From Streptococcus oralis (GTDB lineage Bacteria; Bacillota; Bacilli; Lactobacillales; Streptococcaceae), in NCBI RefSeq assembly GCF_016127915.1, contig NZ_CP066059.1:310001-374000 (forward strand): a DNA stretch of 64,000 nt, given 5' to 3'. The notes beneath the pieces are model-generated. The model had not been told where the DNA came from and searched no databases. It saw nothing but the letters and a program-made list of their open reading frames with translations. Position 1 is the first letter of the stretch, and each line of letters starts with the position of its first letter. This document shows positions 9,188 to 18,155 of this stretch, piece by piece. A program made the translations under genes and the position numbers.

Positions 9188-9946
9188 CTATTCAAATAAT
9201 TGATAGTAGTCCGAGATCTTCATCTTAGCTTTTTCCTCTTTATTGAGGTCTTGGATGATACGCCCCTCCTTCATGACAAGCAGACGATTTCCATACTTCA
9301 GTGCATCTTCCATATGGTGGGTAATCATCAAGGCTGTTAGATGATCCTTGCTAACAAAGTCATCTGTTAATTCCATCAAGGCCACACTTGTTTTTGGGTC
9401 AAGGGCTGCTGTGTGTTCATCCAACAAGAGCAACTCTGGTCGCTTTATGGTAGCCATCAAGAGACTCAGTGCCTGACGCTGACCGCCTGAAAGAAACTCA
9501 ATCGGAGTATCCAGATGCTTTTCAAGCCCATTTCCCACTTTTTCAATGGTAGCCTGAAACTCTTCCCTATGGTTTGAAAGTCTCCTAGGAAGGAGTCCTC
9601 TCTTCTCACCACGAAACTTGGCAATCAAGAGATTTTCCGCCACTGTCATACGGGGAGCCGTACCCATCTTAGGATCCTGAAAGACACGAGACAGGTACTT
9701 AGCCCGCTTTTCAGGTGAAAAATGCGTCACATCCTCCCCCATGATACGGATACTTCCGCTTGTTAGAGGTAAGGTACCTGCAATAGTGTTAAAAAGCGTT
9801 GACTTCCCTGCTCCATTTCCACCTAGGATGGTAATGAAATCATGTTCAAAAATTTCAAGAGAAACATCATTCAGAATGATCTTTTCCTCGTCAAAGCCAT
9901 TCGTGATGACTTTGGTAGCATTTTTTAATTCTACAATTGCTGTCAT
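9188..9946 (-). CDS. trpZ: ABC importer ATPase (TrpZ type)
   Basis: 252 residues. Walker A is GGNGAGKST (about 42-50), the Q-loop lies in SRVFQDPKMG, the signature is LSGGQRQALSL, Walker B is LLLLDEHTAALDP, and the switch His is in MITHHMEDA. The unusual E-H after Walker B (DEHTAALDP rather than DEPT) is typical of this branch of importer ATPases as I recall. It overlaps the permease stop by 4 bases (ATGA). It energises uptake by the permease and binding protein encoded upstream. The tryptophan assignment rests on T-box and synteny, not on this protein. Confidence 0.85.
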   Translation of the reverse strand: MTAIVELKNATKVITNGFDEEKIILNDVSLEIFEHDFITILGGNGAGKSTLFNTIAGTLPLTSGSIRIMGEDVTHFSPEKRAKYLSRVFQDPKMGTAPRMTVAENLLIAKFRGEKRGLLPRRLSNHREEFQATIEKVGNGLEKHLDTPIEFLSGGQRQALSLLMATIKRPELLLLDEHTAALDPKTSVALMELTDDFVSKDHLTALMITHHMEDALKYGNRLLVMKEGRIIQDLNKEEKAKMKISDYYQLFE

Positions 9947-10809
9947 TTGCTAAACTTGACTCCTTTCAGGTATTTGCTTTTGAAGGTTGGAATCATGAGG
10001 CAAACTGCCAAAATCAAGGCGCTGTATAAACGAAGATAACTTGTATTAAACCCAAGAGCAATCACTCCCCAAACGAGGAACTGATAAGCGATAGAGCCTA
10101 CAACGATGGTCATGAGTCGCTCTGCCAAGGTCAAACTTTTAAACAAAACCTCACCAATAATCAAGCTAGCAAGCCCTACAACAATCACCCCGATTCCTCG
10201 TGAAACATCTGCGTATCCTTCTTGTTGAGCAATTAAGGCCCCTGCAAGGGCGATAATCCCATTTGAGAGAACCAAGCCCATGAGTTCCATACGTCCTGTA
10301 TTGATACCAAAGCTACGAGCCATATCAGGATTGTCACCTGTAGCGATGTATGCCTGACCTAGTTTGGTATCTAGGAAAAAGAGCATAAGGCCAATAACAA
10401 GAGCAACAAAGATAAATCCAGTCAGGAGTTGGTTAAGGTCTGAATCAAAAGGTAAGACATCCTGGATTTGTTTAGTTCCAAGAAGCCCCAGATTGGCACG
10501 TCCCATGATCATGAGCATGATGGAATGGCAGGAAGTCATTACTAAAATTCCTGATAAGAGGGTTGGTATTTTTCCTTTGGTACATAAGAGACCTGTTGCC
10601 ATTCCAGCTAGACAGCCTGCTCCTACCGCAGCCAATGTCGCTAAAAATGGATTGACTCCCTGCGTTATCAAGGTTACAGCTACTGCTCCCCCAAGAGGAA
10701 AAGAACCCTCAGTAGTCATATCTGGGAAATTCAAAATTCGAAAAGTCATAAAGATTCCCAAACCTAAAATCGCCCAGACCATCCCCTGAGAAATAATGGA
10801 TACTATCAT
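9943..10809 (-). CDS. trpY: ABC importer permease (TrpY type)
   Basis: 288 residues, almost entirely hydrophobic, with about eight membrane segments and the inner-membrane permease pattern of the branched-chain/simple-sugar type (ILNFPDMTTEGSFPLGGA, IGVIVVGLASLIIGE). Such permeases pair with COG2984-type binding proteins. It is read after trpX across an intercistronic hairpin and overlaps trpZ by 4 bases, so membrane and ATPase subunits should be made in step. The substrate is predicted to be tryptophan from T-box regulation. Confidence 0.85.
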   Translation of the reverse strand: MIVSIISQGMVWAILGLGIFMTFRILNFPDMTTEGSFPLGGAVAVTLITQGVNPFLATLAAVGAGCLAGMATGLLCTKGKIPTLLSGILVMTSCHSIMLMIMGRANLGLLGTKQIQDVLPFDSDLNQLLTGFIFVALVIGLMLFFLDTKLGQAYIATGDNPDMARSFGINTGRMELMGLVLSNGIIALAGALIAQQEGYADVSRGIGVIVVGLASLIIGEVLFKSLTLAERLMTIVVGSIAYQFLVWGVIALGFNTSYLRLYSALILAVCLMIPTFKSKYLKGVKFSK

Positions 10810-10843
10810 AATCTTTCACTCATTTCTTTCTTTAGTAAAAATG

Positions 10844-10867
10844 GGAGGAGATGTGCCCAGCTCCTCC
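10844..10867 (-). terminator. Intercistronic hairpin/partial terminator between trpX and trpY
   Basis: A perfect 7-bp stem ggaggag/ctcctcc (10844-10850, 10861-10867) is followed on the minus strand by CATTTTTAC. It lies between the binding-protein gene and the permease and probably keeps the binding protein in molar excess, as is common in ABC importers. Confidence 0.6.
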
Positions 10868-10874
10868 TTTATCT

Positions 10875-11870
10875 TTATTCAATCACTTGTCCTGCTTCTT
10901 TTAGAACGGACTCAGGAATGGTGATACCAAGTTCCTGCGCTAGTTTTTTGTTAATCACTGACTTACCAGTTGAAAAGACATTAACTGGCGTATCAGCTGG
11001 TTTTTCACCTTTCAAAACTTTGGCAATCATCTTACCAGTAGCCACTCCAAGATCGTGTTGGTCAACTACTACAGATGCTAATCCACCTGCTTCTACCATG
11101 GCAGTGGCACTTGGGTAGATTGGCTTTTTAGCTGTTTGGTTGCTTGAAACAACTGTTGAGAATGCGGATGCGATGGTGTTGTCAATTGGAACCCAAATCG
11201 CATCAACCTTACTTGTCATGACATTAACTGTTGAAGCAATTTCATTGGTTGATGGAACGGCAAATGTTTCGACTGTCAAACCTGCTTTTTCAGCATAAGC
11301 CTTGAATTCTTCAACTTGTGATTTTGAGTTATCTTCACTGCTTGAGTAGAGAGCGCCGATTGTTTTGACATTTGGTGTCAAAGTTTTAATCAATTCCACT
11401 TGTTGTTCAGCAGGGTTATGGTCTGATACCCCTGTGATGTTGCCACCTGGTTTTTTCAAATCTTTAACCAAGTTAGCACCGATTGGGTCTGTAATAGCAG
11501 CCATGATAACAGGTAGGTCTTTTGTAGCACTAGCAAGTCCTTGAGCAGCTGGTGTCGCAATCCCAACAACAACGTCGTTTCCATTTGCTACCAATTGTTT
11601 ACTCATGGTTGCAACCTTGCTCTGATCGCCTTCAGAGTTCATAAAGTCGATTTTTACTTGGTCGTCCTTATAGCCTTCTTCAGCTAATCCATCTTGAATC
11701 CCTTGGTAAATCAAGTCCAAGGATGGGTGACTAACAAATTGAAGGACACCAACCTTAGCAACCTTTTGCTCTTCCTTAGCTACCGGCTTGTTCATAGATG
11801 AATAAATCAAGCTGGCCACTACCAATACTGCTAATCCAGCGACAATTCCAATCAAACGTTTATTTTTCAT
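10875..11870 (-). CDS. trpX: ABC importer substrate-binding protein (TrpX type)
   Basis: 331 residues of the COG2984 / ABC_sub_bind family: VGVLQFVSHPSLDLIYQGI, GIATPAAQGLA, MAAITDPIGANLV and SSSEDNSKSQVEE mark the two lobes. After MKNKR comes one hydrophobic segment (about 6-24). I see no lipobox cysteine, so it should stay membrane-anchored or be cleaved, unlike the usual lipoprotein. It is the first gene of a three-gene importer, and the leader upstream is a T-box riboswitch. In streptococci this importer is predicted to carry tryptophan. The sequence itself does not prove the ligand. Confidence 0.85.
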   Translation of the reverse strand: MKNKRLIGIVAGLAVLVVASLIYSSMNKPVAKEEQKVAKVGVLQFVSHPSLDLIYQGIQDGLAEEGYKDDQVKIDFMNSEGDQSKVATMSKQLVANGNDVVVGIATPAAQGLASATKDLPVIMAAITDPIGANLVKDLKKPGGNITGVSDHNPAEQQVELIKTLTPNVKTIGALYSSSEDNSKSQVEEFKAYAEKAGLTVETFAVPSTNEIASTVNVMTSKVDAIWVPIDNTIASAFSTVVSSNQTAKKPIYPSATAMVEAGGLASVVVDQHDLGVATGKMIAKVLKGEKPADTPVNVFSTGKSVINKKLAQELGITIPESVLKEAGQVIE

Positions 11871-11961
11871 TTTTCTTTCTCCTTAATTCTTTTACCTTAA
11901 CTTGTTAAATCACATCATCAAGCGATGCCATCGTTTAAATTCCAATATCTTTCCTCCCCAT

Positions 11962-12199
11962 AGAAAAAGTCCTCACACAAAAAACTTGTGTGAGGACGTC
12001 GATGCGCGGTGCCACCTCAATTATAGGAAATATTCCTATCGCTCTTTCTCGCAATAACGAGTTGCACTGTAAGGTGTGCTCACCGAATTTTTATGATTTC
12101 AAATTCTTAAGTACATTCAGCCCAATTTCATCAATTTCATCTATCTGCTTTCACCAACCACAGACTCTCTAAAAAACTTCAATGATTACTTTCTGAATG
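11962..12199 (-). promoter_or_regulatory. T-box riboswitch controlling the trpXYZ importer
   Basis: Between trpX and ppc the minus strand has the T-box sequence AGGTGGCACCGCG (12005-12017). Downstream is a strong intrinsic terminator, stem gtcctcacacaa/ttgtgtgaggac (11969-11980, 11986-11997) followed by TTTTTCT. Upstream, a Stem I can be drawn from an 11-bp helix closing an AGAGAG-type motif. In the loop that should hold the specifier I read UGG (12122-12124), the tryptophan codon. Uncharged tRNA-Trp would stabilise the antiterminator and switch the importer on. The T-box call is firm; the specifier is my hand fold. Confidence 0.9.
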
Positions 12200-12204
12200 T
12201 TTAA

Positions 12205-12232
12205 ATTATATCATTTTTCAACTACTTGTCAA
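12205..12232 (-). promoter_or_regulatory. Promoter of the T-box/trpXYZ transcript
   Basis: Minus strand: perfect -35 TTGACA (12227-12232), 16-bp spacer, perfect -10 TATAAT (12205-12210). Transcription should begin near 12198, at the base of the T-box leader. Confidence 0.85.
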
Positions 12233-12263
12233 GGCTATTTTTAGAATTTTTTAAACAATTCAA

Positions 12264-12292
12264 AAACTTCCCCTTTATAAAAGAGGAAGTTT
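12264..12292 (-). terminator. Terminator after ppc
   Basis: Stem aaacttcc/ggaagttt (12264-12271, 12285-12292) with further pairing ctTTT/AAAag inside. It lies 9 bases beyond the ppc stop and before the trpX promoter. Confidence 0.6.
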
Positions 12293-12300
12293 GTAGAATA

Positions 12301-14997
12301 TCAGCCTGAATTACGTAAACCAGTTGCAATTCCGTTAATAGTTGTATGGATCAGTTTTTCTTCGTCAGCTGACAATTCGCCGCGACGTTGACGTTTAATC
12401 AACTCCAACTGGATGTAGTTAAGGATATTAAAGTAAGGCATACGATAGTTTAGACTGTCTTTTAGGTAAGAGTTTTCTGCCAAGAGTTCATCATAACCTT
12501 CGATAGCTAAAATAACGTCCTTAGTCAACTGCCATTCATCTAAAATAGTGTAGTAGATAGCTTGTACTTCTTCGTCTTCACAGAGCTTGGCATATTCAAA
12601 AGCAATGTTCATATTAGACTTAGACAAGACCATGTCTACATTGGAAAGTAAAGATTGGAAGAAAGGCCAGTTTTGATACATATCTCGAAGAAACTCGATA
12701 TTCTTCGGATCTTGATCAATAAATTCTTTAAAGCTTGATCCCACTCCGTACCAGCCAGGGAACATGACACGGCTTTGTGACCATGAGAAGACCCAAGGAA
12801 TGGCACGTAAACCACCGATTTCAGTGATGGTCTTACGAGCTGCTGGACGCGAACCGATATTGAAGCTTGAAATAGCCTTGATTGGACTTGATTCAAAGAA
12901 ATAGTCATAGAAATGTTCATTTCCAAAGACCAAATCACGATAGATATCGTAACTACGGTCTACTACTTGGTCCATAATAGCTTCGTAACGATTTGACGTA
13001 TTGGTATCACTCTTCTTCTTGGTAATCATACGGTTAATGGCTGCAGAAACCAGCATTTCAAGGTTATAATAGGCAGCGTCTTTGTTACCGTATTTGTTTC
13101 CGATAACTTCTCCTTGCTCAGTCAGACGGATACGGTCCTTAATAGATTTAAGCGGTTGAGATGTAATGGCTTCATATGTTGGTCCACCACCACGACCCAC
13201 AGTACCACCACGACCGTGGAAGAAAGTGACTTTAACGCCAAATTCATCCCCGATAGCAGTCAGTTGTTGTTGAGCCTTGTAGAGGGTCCAACATGATGAT
13301 AAATAACCACCGTCTTTGTTACTATCAGAGTAACCAAGCATGATTTCTTGGTAGTTGTCTTTTGAAGCAATCCATTTTTTAGCCAAAGGAAGAGAGAAAT
13401 ATCTTCTCATAGTCTCTTCTGAGTGATCCAAGTCTTCGATTGTTTCAAAGAGGGGAACAATCTGAACGCGGGCTTTTTGAGCATCTACCAAGCCGACTTC
13501 CTTAAGCATAATGGCTAGTTCGAGCATATCAGATACACTTGTTGCGTGAGAAATGATGGTTTGACGGATGACGTTTTCACCTAGTTTGTCCTTCAACTTG
13601 CGCGCAGCTTTAAAGATAGATAGTTCTTTTTCAAGCAGTTCTGACTTTTCAGCATGAGTCGCTGAGAGGATACGAGGGTCTTCTTCCAACTCTTTTAAGA
13701 GGAGGGCGCATTTTTCGTCTTCAGACAGATCGCTATAGTGGTCGTTGATACCAGCAGATGCAAGCAATTCTGCTACACAGGCTTCATGAACACTAGAGTC
13801 TTGGCGCATATCAATAGAAGCAAGGTAGAAACCAAAAATTTCGACAGCTTGCATCAACTCGACAAATTCTCCTGAAATCAGGTATTCCCCTTTGTTCTCA
13901 AGGAGAGAGTCGCGAATGGCCAACAAATCTTGATAGAATTCATCTGCAGTGGCATATCTAGGTTGAAGATCCTTGTCTTCAATCAAATAAGCCTTGGTTG
14001 CCAGCATCTTAGCTTGGATATCAAAAAGGGCACGACGATAGAGTTCTTTTTCACGGTAAATCGAGTTATCTTGTGACTTCAGCGCCATCTCACGGACCTT
14101 GTCGCTGACATTCACGATGCTGGTTGACAGTGAAAATTCACGGTAAAGATTATAAATCTTTTCATCATAGTAGTTCATGATGACTTCGCACTGAGTCAAG
14201 GCTGATTTATTGAGGGTTTCCGCTGTTACGAAAGGATTTCCATCACGGTCTCCTCCGATCCACATCCCCATAGTAATTGGTTTTGGATGTTGGAGCTCAA
14301 TAGCTTGTTCTTTGGCTAATTTTTTATACTCAGCCGTCAAACGGGGAACAGCATTCAGGAAAGAACTTTGGTAATACTCCATCACGTTGGTGATTTCGTT
14401 GGTTACTTTCAATTTCTTCTCTCGAATCATGTCCGTTTGCATGATAATTTCAATGTAACGACGGAGATCCGTGTGCCATTTTTCTTTATTAATCAAGCCG
14501 AGTTTGACATCACGGTACTTGCGCAAGAGAGTATGGATGTGGTTAGTCAAATCCAGCATACTCTTGCGCTGTACTTGCGTTGGATGGGCAGTCAGGACAG
14601 GAACGACATTTAACTTTTCTAAAATTTCGGCTGCATTTTCTTTTTCAGCTACCATCTTAATCGTTGTAGATAGTTTTCCTAGATAGTCTTGGTCCACATT
14701 GTTTTGGTGATTGATTTCATAGGCCAAATCCACATCCTCAGAGATATTAATCAAAAGTGGAAGGATAGAGAAATAGCGTGAAATGTAAATCATTTCTTCA
14801 TTCGAAAGACTGGTCACTAGGTCATTGAGCCCTTGATAATCCTCGCTAGTTGATAATTCCTTCAACTGGATAATCTTTTCAAAGGTTTCTGGCGCCAGCA
14901 TATTTTTTGTGATATCTTCTAATAGCTCAGTCAGAATCAAGACTTCTTCTTGGACAACTGCTTTATTACTATAGTTTTCTAATTTTTGAAGAGACAT
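12301..14997 (-). CDS. ppc: Phosphoenolpyruvate carboxylase
   Basis: 898 residues, normal for bacterial PEPC. Signatures include [13 protein letters not shown] (the catalytic His region, about 132-145), [27 protein letters not shown] and the glycine-rich loop [14 protein letters not shown] that closes over the active site. The C-terminus ends ATGLRNSG where many PEPCs have QNTG. It fixes bicarbonate onto PEP to give oxaloacetate for aspartate-family amino acids, important in streptococci with an incomplete TCA cycle. It lies 23 bases after ftsW, and that pairing is familiar from streptococci. Confidence 0.97.
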   Translation of the reverse strand: MSLQKLENYSNKAVVQEEVLILTELLEDITKNMLAPETFEKIIQLKELSTSEDYQGLNDLVTSLSNEEMIYISRYFSILPLLINISEDVDLAYEINHQNNVDQDYLGKLSTTIKMVAEKENAAEILEKLNVVPVLTAHPTQVQRKSMLDLTNHIHTLLRKYRDVKLGLINKEKWHTDLRRYIEIIMQTDMIREKKLKVTNEITNVMEYYQSSFLNAVPRLTAEYKKLAKEQAIELQHPKPITMGMWIGGDRDGNPFVTAETLNKSALTQCEVIMNYYDEKIYNLYREFSLSTSIVNVSDKVREMALKSQDNSIYREKELYRRALFDIQAKMLATKAYLIEDKDLQPRYATADEFYQDLLAIRDSLLENKGEYLISGEFVELMQAVEIFGFYLASIDMRQDSSVHEACVAELLASAGINDHYSDLSEDEKCALLLKELEEDPRILSATHAEKSELLEKELSIFKAARKLKDKLGENVIRQTIISHATSVSDMLELAIMLKEVGLVDAQKARVQIVPLFETIEDLDHSEETMRRYFSLPLAKKWIASKDNYQEIMLGYSDSNKDGGYLSSCWTLYKAQQQLTAIGDEFGVKVTFFHGRGGTVGRGGGPTYEAITSQPLKSIKDRIRLTEQGEVIGNKYGNKDAAYYNLEMLVSAAINRMITKKKSDTNTSNRYEAIMDQVVDRSYDIYRDLVFGNEHFYDYFFESSPIKAISSFNIGSRPAARKTITEIGGLRAIPWVFSWSQSRVMFPGWYGVGSSFKEFIDQDPKNIEFLRDMYQNWPFFQSLLSNVDMVLSKSNMNIAFEYAKLCEDEEVQAIYYTILDEWQLTKDVILAIEGYDELLAENSYLKDSLNYRMPYFNILNYIQLELIKRQRRGELSADEEKLIHTTINGIATGLRNSG

Positions 14998-15020
14998 ATA
15001 CTTTCCTTTCCATTCAATCC

Positions 15021-16244
15021 TTACAGACTTTCATCGGTTTGATTCTCGTATTCTCTGATAAGTTTGGCACGTTTTTCGCTGGCATCAATGTTTAGTACAA
15101 GCGCGATGGCTACTGATAATACCAGGAGACTGTTCCCACCTTGTGAAAGGAAGGGGAAGGTTACCCCTGTAGAAGGAATCAATCCTGAAATCCCACCGAT
15201 ATTGACAAATACCTGAACAAGGATCATCCCTCCGACACCAATAGCAACCATGGAGTTAAAGGGATCCTTTGCTCGAATACCAACCAAGATGATTCGCAAA
15301 ATCAAGAAGAAGAGTAAAGCCAAAATCATACTGGCTCCTACGAATCCAAACTCCTCGATAACAATCGAAAAGACGAAATCCGTATGGGCTTCTGGCAGAT
15401 AACCACGCTTCTCGATAGAATTCCCTAGTCCCAGTCCGAACCAGCCACCATTAACCATGGCATAGTAGGAATTTGCGAGCTGGTGTCCTGCACCCGCCAA
15501 GTCATTAAAAGGATTAAAGAAGGCACTAAAACGTTTAGCAACGTAACCAAATACAGGAATTTTAGAGAACTTTTCAACCCCAACAAAGCGAATGACAGAC
15601 AAGACTAACATTGAGCTCCCTGCCAAGAGAGCCAGAATGGTTGAGAACCAACGATAGGCGATTCCACTTACGGTATACATGATGAGCGCCACCAAGACCA
15701 AGATGGTCGCATTTCCCAAGTCTGGAAAAATTCCCAAGCTACCAATCAGAACTAGCAGAACAAAACGCCAGTCGTTAAAAGCTCGAGGTAGCCACTGATT
15801 CTGTGTCAAAACCTGGAAGTCATAAACCGCAATCTCATCTTGTTGTTTTGAAAATCGATGTGCCAGGTACCAGATAATGATAATCTTAAGGTACTCAGCA
15901 GGCTGAATCGTTACAGGTCCTACAGAGATCCATCCGTATGCTCCATTGACAGGTGTTCCGACCAGTCGCGCCAGAGCTAAAAGAACCATCTCCACAATCA
16001 TTACGATAAAGATGAGACGTCCGTTTCTTAGGAAACCTAATTTTAATTTATAGATTAAGGCAATCAGAATCAAACTAGCTATCCAGAAGATCCCCTGGTT
16101 ACGCACCAATTGAAAGGCGCTTTTCCCTTCTTCGATCAAGGTTGCACTCGTTGTCGAGTACACCACAATCAGCCCCAAAATCGATAAAAGGAAGTAAGGA
16201 ATCAAAATGGAATAGTTTAGTAGGTGCCTTTTGCTAATTTTCAT
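15021..16244 (-). CDS. ftsW: FtsW, SEDS-family septal peptidoglycan polymerase
   Basis: 407 residues with about ten membrane helices. SEDS signatures are present: [18 protein letters not shown] (periplasmic loop with the conserved PAE), [31 protein letters not shown] and [16 protein letters not shown] near the C-terminus. FtsW polymerises glycan strands at the septum with its cognate class b PBP. The start [13 protein letters not shown] gives a short cytoplasmic N-terminus. A hairpin and promoter lie in the 190-base leader, and ppc is the next gene in the transcript. Confidence 0.95.
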   Translation of the reverse strand: MKISKRHLLNYSILIPYFLLSILGLIVVYSTTSATLIEEGKSAFQLVRNQGIFWIASLILIALIYKLKLGFLRNGRLIFIVMIVEMVLLALARLVGTPVNGAYGWISVGPVTIQPAEYLKIIIIWYLAHRFSKQQDEIAVYDFQVLTQNQWLPRAFNDWRFVLLVLIGSLGIFPDLGNATILVLVALIMYTVSGIAYRWFSTILALLAGSSMLVLSVIRFVGVEKFSKIPVFGYVAKRFSAFFNPFNDLAGAGHQLANSYYAMVNGGWFGLGLGNSIEKRGYLPEAHTDFVFSIVIEEFGFVGASMILALLFFLILRIILVGIRAKDPFNSMVAIGVGGMILVQVFVNIGGISGLIPSTGVTFPFLSQGGNSLLVLSVAIALVLNIDASEKRAKLIREYENQTDESL

Positions 16245-16261
16245 ATTTCACCACTCTAATA

Positions 16262-16319
16262 GGAACAGACGCTTCTGTTCCCAATTCCGTTTTATTTTCT
16301 AGTTTTGATTGCTATTATA
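16262..16319 (-). promoter_or_regulatory. ftsW promoter and leader hairpin
   Basis: Minus strand -10 TATAAT at 16314-16319 in an extended GTGGTATAAT context, with a weak -35. About 40 bases downstream is a strong hairpin, ggaacaga/tctgttcc (16262-16269, 16274-16281), 18 bases before the ATG. It has no U-tract, so it may affect mRNA stability or translation rather than termination. Confidence 0.5.
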
Positions 16320-16396
16320 CCACTTTTTCAGAAAGAAAAAAACTCTTATCCTTTAATCCTTCGAATTTTACTCATTTTATAGTATTAGGTATAAAA

Positions 16397-16422
16397 AAAC
16401 AAATCTCAAAAGAGATTTGTTT
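16397..16422. terminator. Terminator after prsA
   Basis: Stem aaacaaatctc/gagatttgttt (16397-16407, 16412-16422) with AAAA loop. It is flanked by A- and T-runs on both sides, so it can act in either direction. It lies 10 bases after the prsA stop. Confidence 0.85.
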
Positions 16423-16431
16423 TTTGCCTTC

Positions 16432-17373
16432 TTAGTTAGATGAAGAACTGCTACTTGAGCTTGAGTCACCACCACCGATGTATTGGGTGAAGATGTTTTG
16501 GAATGATTGGTCTTTAACCTTGATGTTTGCTGCTTGCAATTCTTTACCAATTACTCCTTGAACAAAGGCTGAATCATTTTGTTTTTGAGTCAAGATGATG
16601 GTCTTCAATTTTTCTTTGTAATCCTCTATATTAGAAGATTTTTCTGTTTTCTTCGTTACTTTGATGATGTAGAACTGACTGCTGTAGGCTTGTGTTCCAG
16701 TAGCTGTAATCACATCAGAAACCCCGTTCACATCCAAGGCAAAGGCTGCTTTCTTGACTTGTTCTGGAAGTTCTGTTGAAGCAGAATCAAAAGTGATTTC
16801 TCCACCATTTTCTTTTGTTTTGTCGTCGTTAGAGTTGTCTTTTGCCAACTGAGCAAAATCTGCACCTTCTGCTTTAGCTTTCTCAAGTACTTCTTTTGCC
16901 TTGTCTTCATTATCCAAACGGATGATTTGAGCTGTTACATCTGGTGTGTAAGACTCAAAAGCTTTTTGGTAGGCTTCGTCTGTCAACTCACTCTCAGCAG
17001 CCTTCTTAACTGCCAATTCAACCAATTTGCTAGTACGGATTTGAGCTTTACGAGTCTCAGGTGTCATACCTGCACGTTGAAGCACGCTGTTGTAGCTATC
17101 GCCGTATTTCTTTTGTTCTTCAGCAACGGCGTCATCCACATCTTTATCCGTTACCTCTGATCCATATTGTTGTTCAAATACTTTTTGGATGGTCATATTG
17201 AGCAAGACTTGTTGTGCAGTTGGATTGTTCTTTACTTCTTCAAAGAATTGATGTTCTGTAATCACATCGCCCTTCATGCTGATCAAATCTTTTCCTTCAG
17301 AACTGTTTGAACAAGCTGCAAGTGTTGCTACTGATAAAAGTGTGATGGCTCCTGCCATAAGTTTTTTCTTCAT
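16432..17373 (-). CDS. prsA: PrsA/PpmA-type foldase lipoprotein (peptidyl-prolyl isomerase)
   Basis: 313 residues. A signal peptide with lipobox LAAC (cysteine about 21) attaches it to the outer face of the membrane. An N-terminal chaperone part is followed by a parvulin-like domain (about 145-245: AQIIRLDNEDKAKEVLEKA, GADFAQLAKDNSNDD, NGGEITFD). Parvulin family positions are partly degenerate, as in pneumococcal PpmA, where isomerase activity is doubtful. The C-terminus is GGGD followed by nine serines and Asn, a flexible tail. It helps secreted proteins fold. It follows the O-methyltransferase gene by 67 bases and ends at a terminator. Confidence 0.93.
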   Translation of the reverse strand: MKKKLMAGAITLLSVATLAACSNSSEGKDLISMKGDVITEHQFFEEVKNNPTAQQVLLNMTIQKVFEQQYGSEVTDKDVDDAVAEEQKKYGDSYNSVLQRAGMTPETRKAQIRTSKLVELAVKKAAESELTDEAYQKAFESYTPDVTAQIIRLDNEDKAKEVLEKAKAEGADFAQLAKDNSNDDKTKENGGEITFDSASTELPEQVKKAAFALDVNGVSDVITATGTQAYSSQFYIIKVTKKTEKSSNIEDYKEKLKTIILTQKQNDSAFVQGVIGKELQAANIKVKDQSFQNIFTQYIGGGDSSSSSSSSSN

Positions 17374-17440
17374 TTTTACTCCTTTTACGGTAAGTGTTAC
17401 CTTATCTATTTTACTATAATTTCTTAAATTTTTCTGAAAA

Positions 17441-18154
17441 TCATTCGCTCTCAGGAAGCACTACTTCTACTAGATTCTTTCGTAGCATAAGAATACCGTC
17501 TCCAAGTGGAACTAGAGTTGCTGTTAGACCTGGATTGTCCAACGTTGCGTCGAAAAGCCTTTGCAAACCACGGTAAATGGTACGTTGACCTCGGCGGACT
17601 TCCATGATGTCCTTGGCAACATCTCCTCCTTGGAAAATATCATCCAAGACGACTACTCCACCAACTTCCAAATGTTTAAGGATTTCAGGCAGAAAGACGA
17701 TGTACTTTGACTTGGCCGAATCCATAAAGACAAAATCATATGTTTCTGTCAAAGTAGATAAAACATCAACAGCATCACCTTCAAGTAAGGTGATTTGCTT
17801 ACGACTGTCAAACTGGGCAAAGTTTTCCTTGGCAAAGCCTATCATTTCTGGATTACGGTCAATGGTTGTAATCTTGGCATTTGGCGCATGTTCCGCCATC
17901 AGGAGGGCAGAAAAGCCAATTGCCGTTCCGATCTCTAGAATATTCTTGGGTTGTATGGTCTCCATGAGAAAACGGAAATAAGCAACTGTCTCATGAGGAA
18001 TGATTGGAATGTTTTCCTTGCGAGCGAAGGTCTCCAATTCTTTCAAAGAACCTGTCACCTGCTTTTGACGCTGGCGCATGAGTTCTACGATTTCTTCCTT
18101 GACGACAGGCCGACGCATATTGTGATTGGCATTTTTACTATAAGACTCTACCAT
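17441..18154 (-). CDS. SAM-dependent O-methyltransferase family protein
   Basis: 237 residues of the COG4122 class I methyltransferase fold. Motif I is ILEIGTAIGFSALLMA (about 76-91), the acidic loop is TTIDRNPEMI, and YDFVFMDSAKSKY and VVVLDDIFQGG are metal-binding-type segments of the catechol-OMT-like group. The substrate is unknown. Some relatives modify tRNA (TrmR, 5-methoxyuridine in tRNA), which is a reasonable alternative. It starts 1 base before the pepF stop side of the operon and is followed by prsA. Confidence 0.85.
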   Translation of the reverse strand: MVESYSKNANHNMRRPVVKEEIVELMRQRQKQVTGSLKELETFARKENIPIIPHETVAYFRFLMETIQPKNILEIGTAIGFSALLMAEHAPNAKITTIDRNPEMIGFAKENFAQFDSRKQITLLEGDAVDVLSTLTETYDFVFMDSAKSKYIVFLPEILKHLEVGGVVVLDDIFQGGDVAKDIMEVRRGQRTIYRGLQRLFDATLDNPGLTATLVPLGDGILMLRKNLVEVVLPESE

Positions 18155-18155
18155 C

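Noticed and set aside
16262..16281. ftsW leader hairpin as a terminator
   Set aside because: No T-run follows in the direction of transcription.
17374..17440. CiaR site before prsA (TTTAAG half-site)
   Set aside because: Only one half (TTTAAG) is present; the second is ATAGTA.
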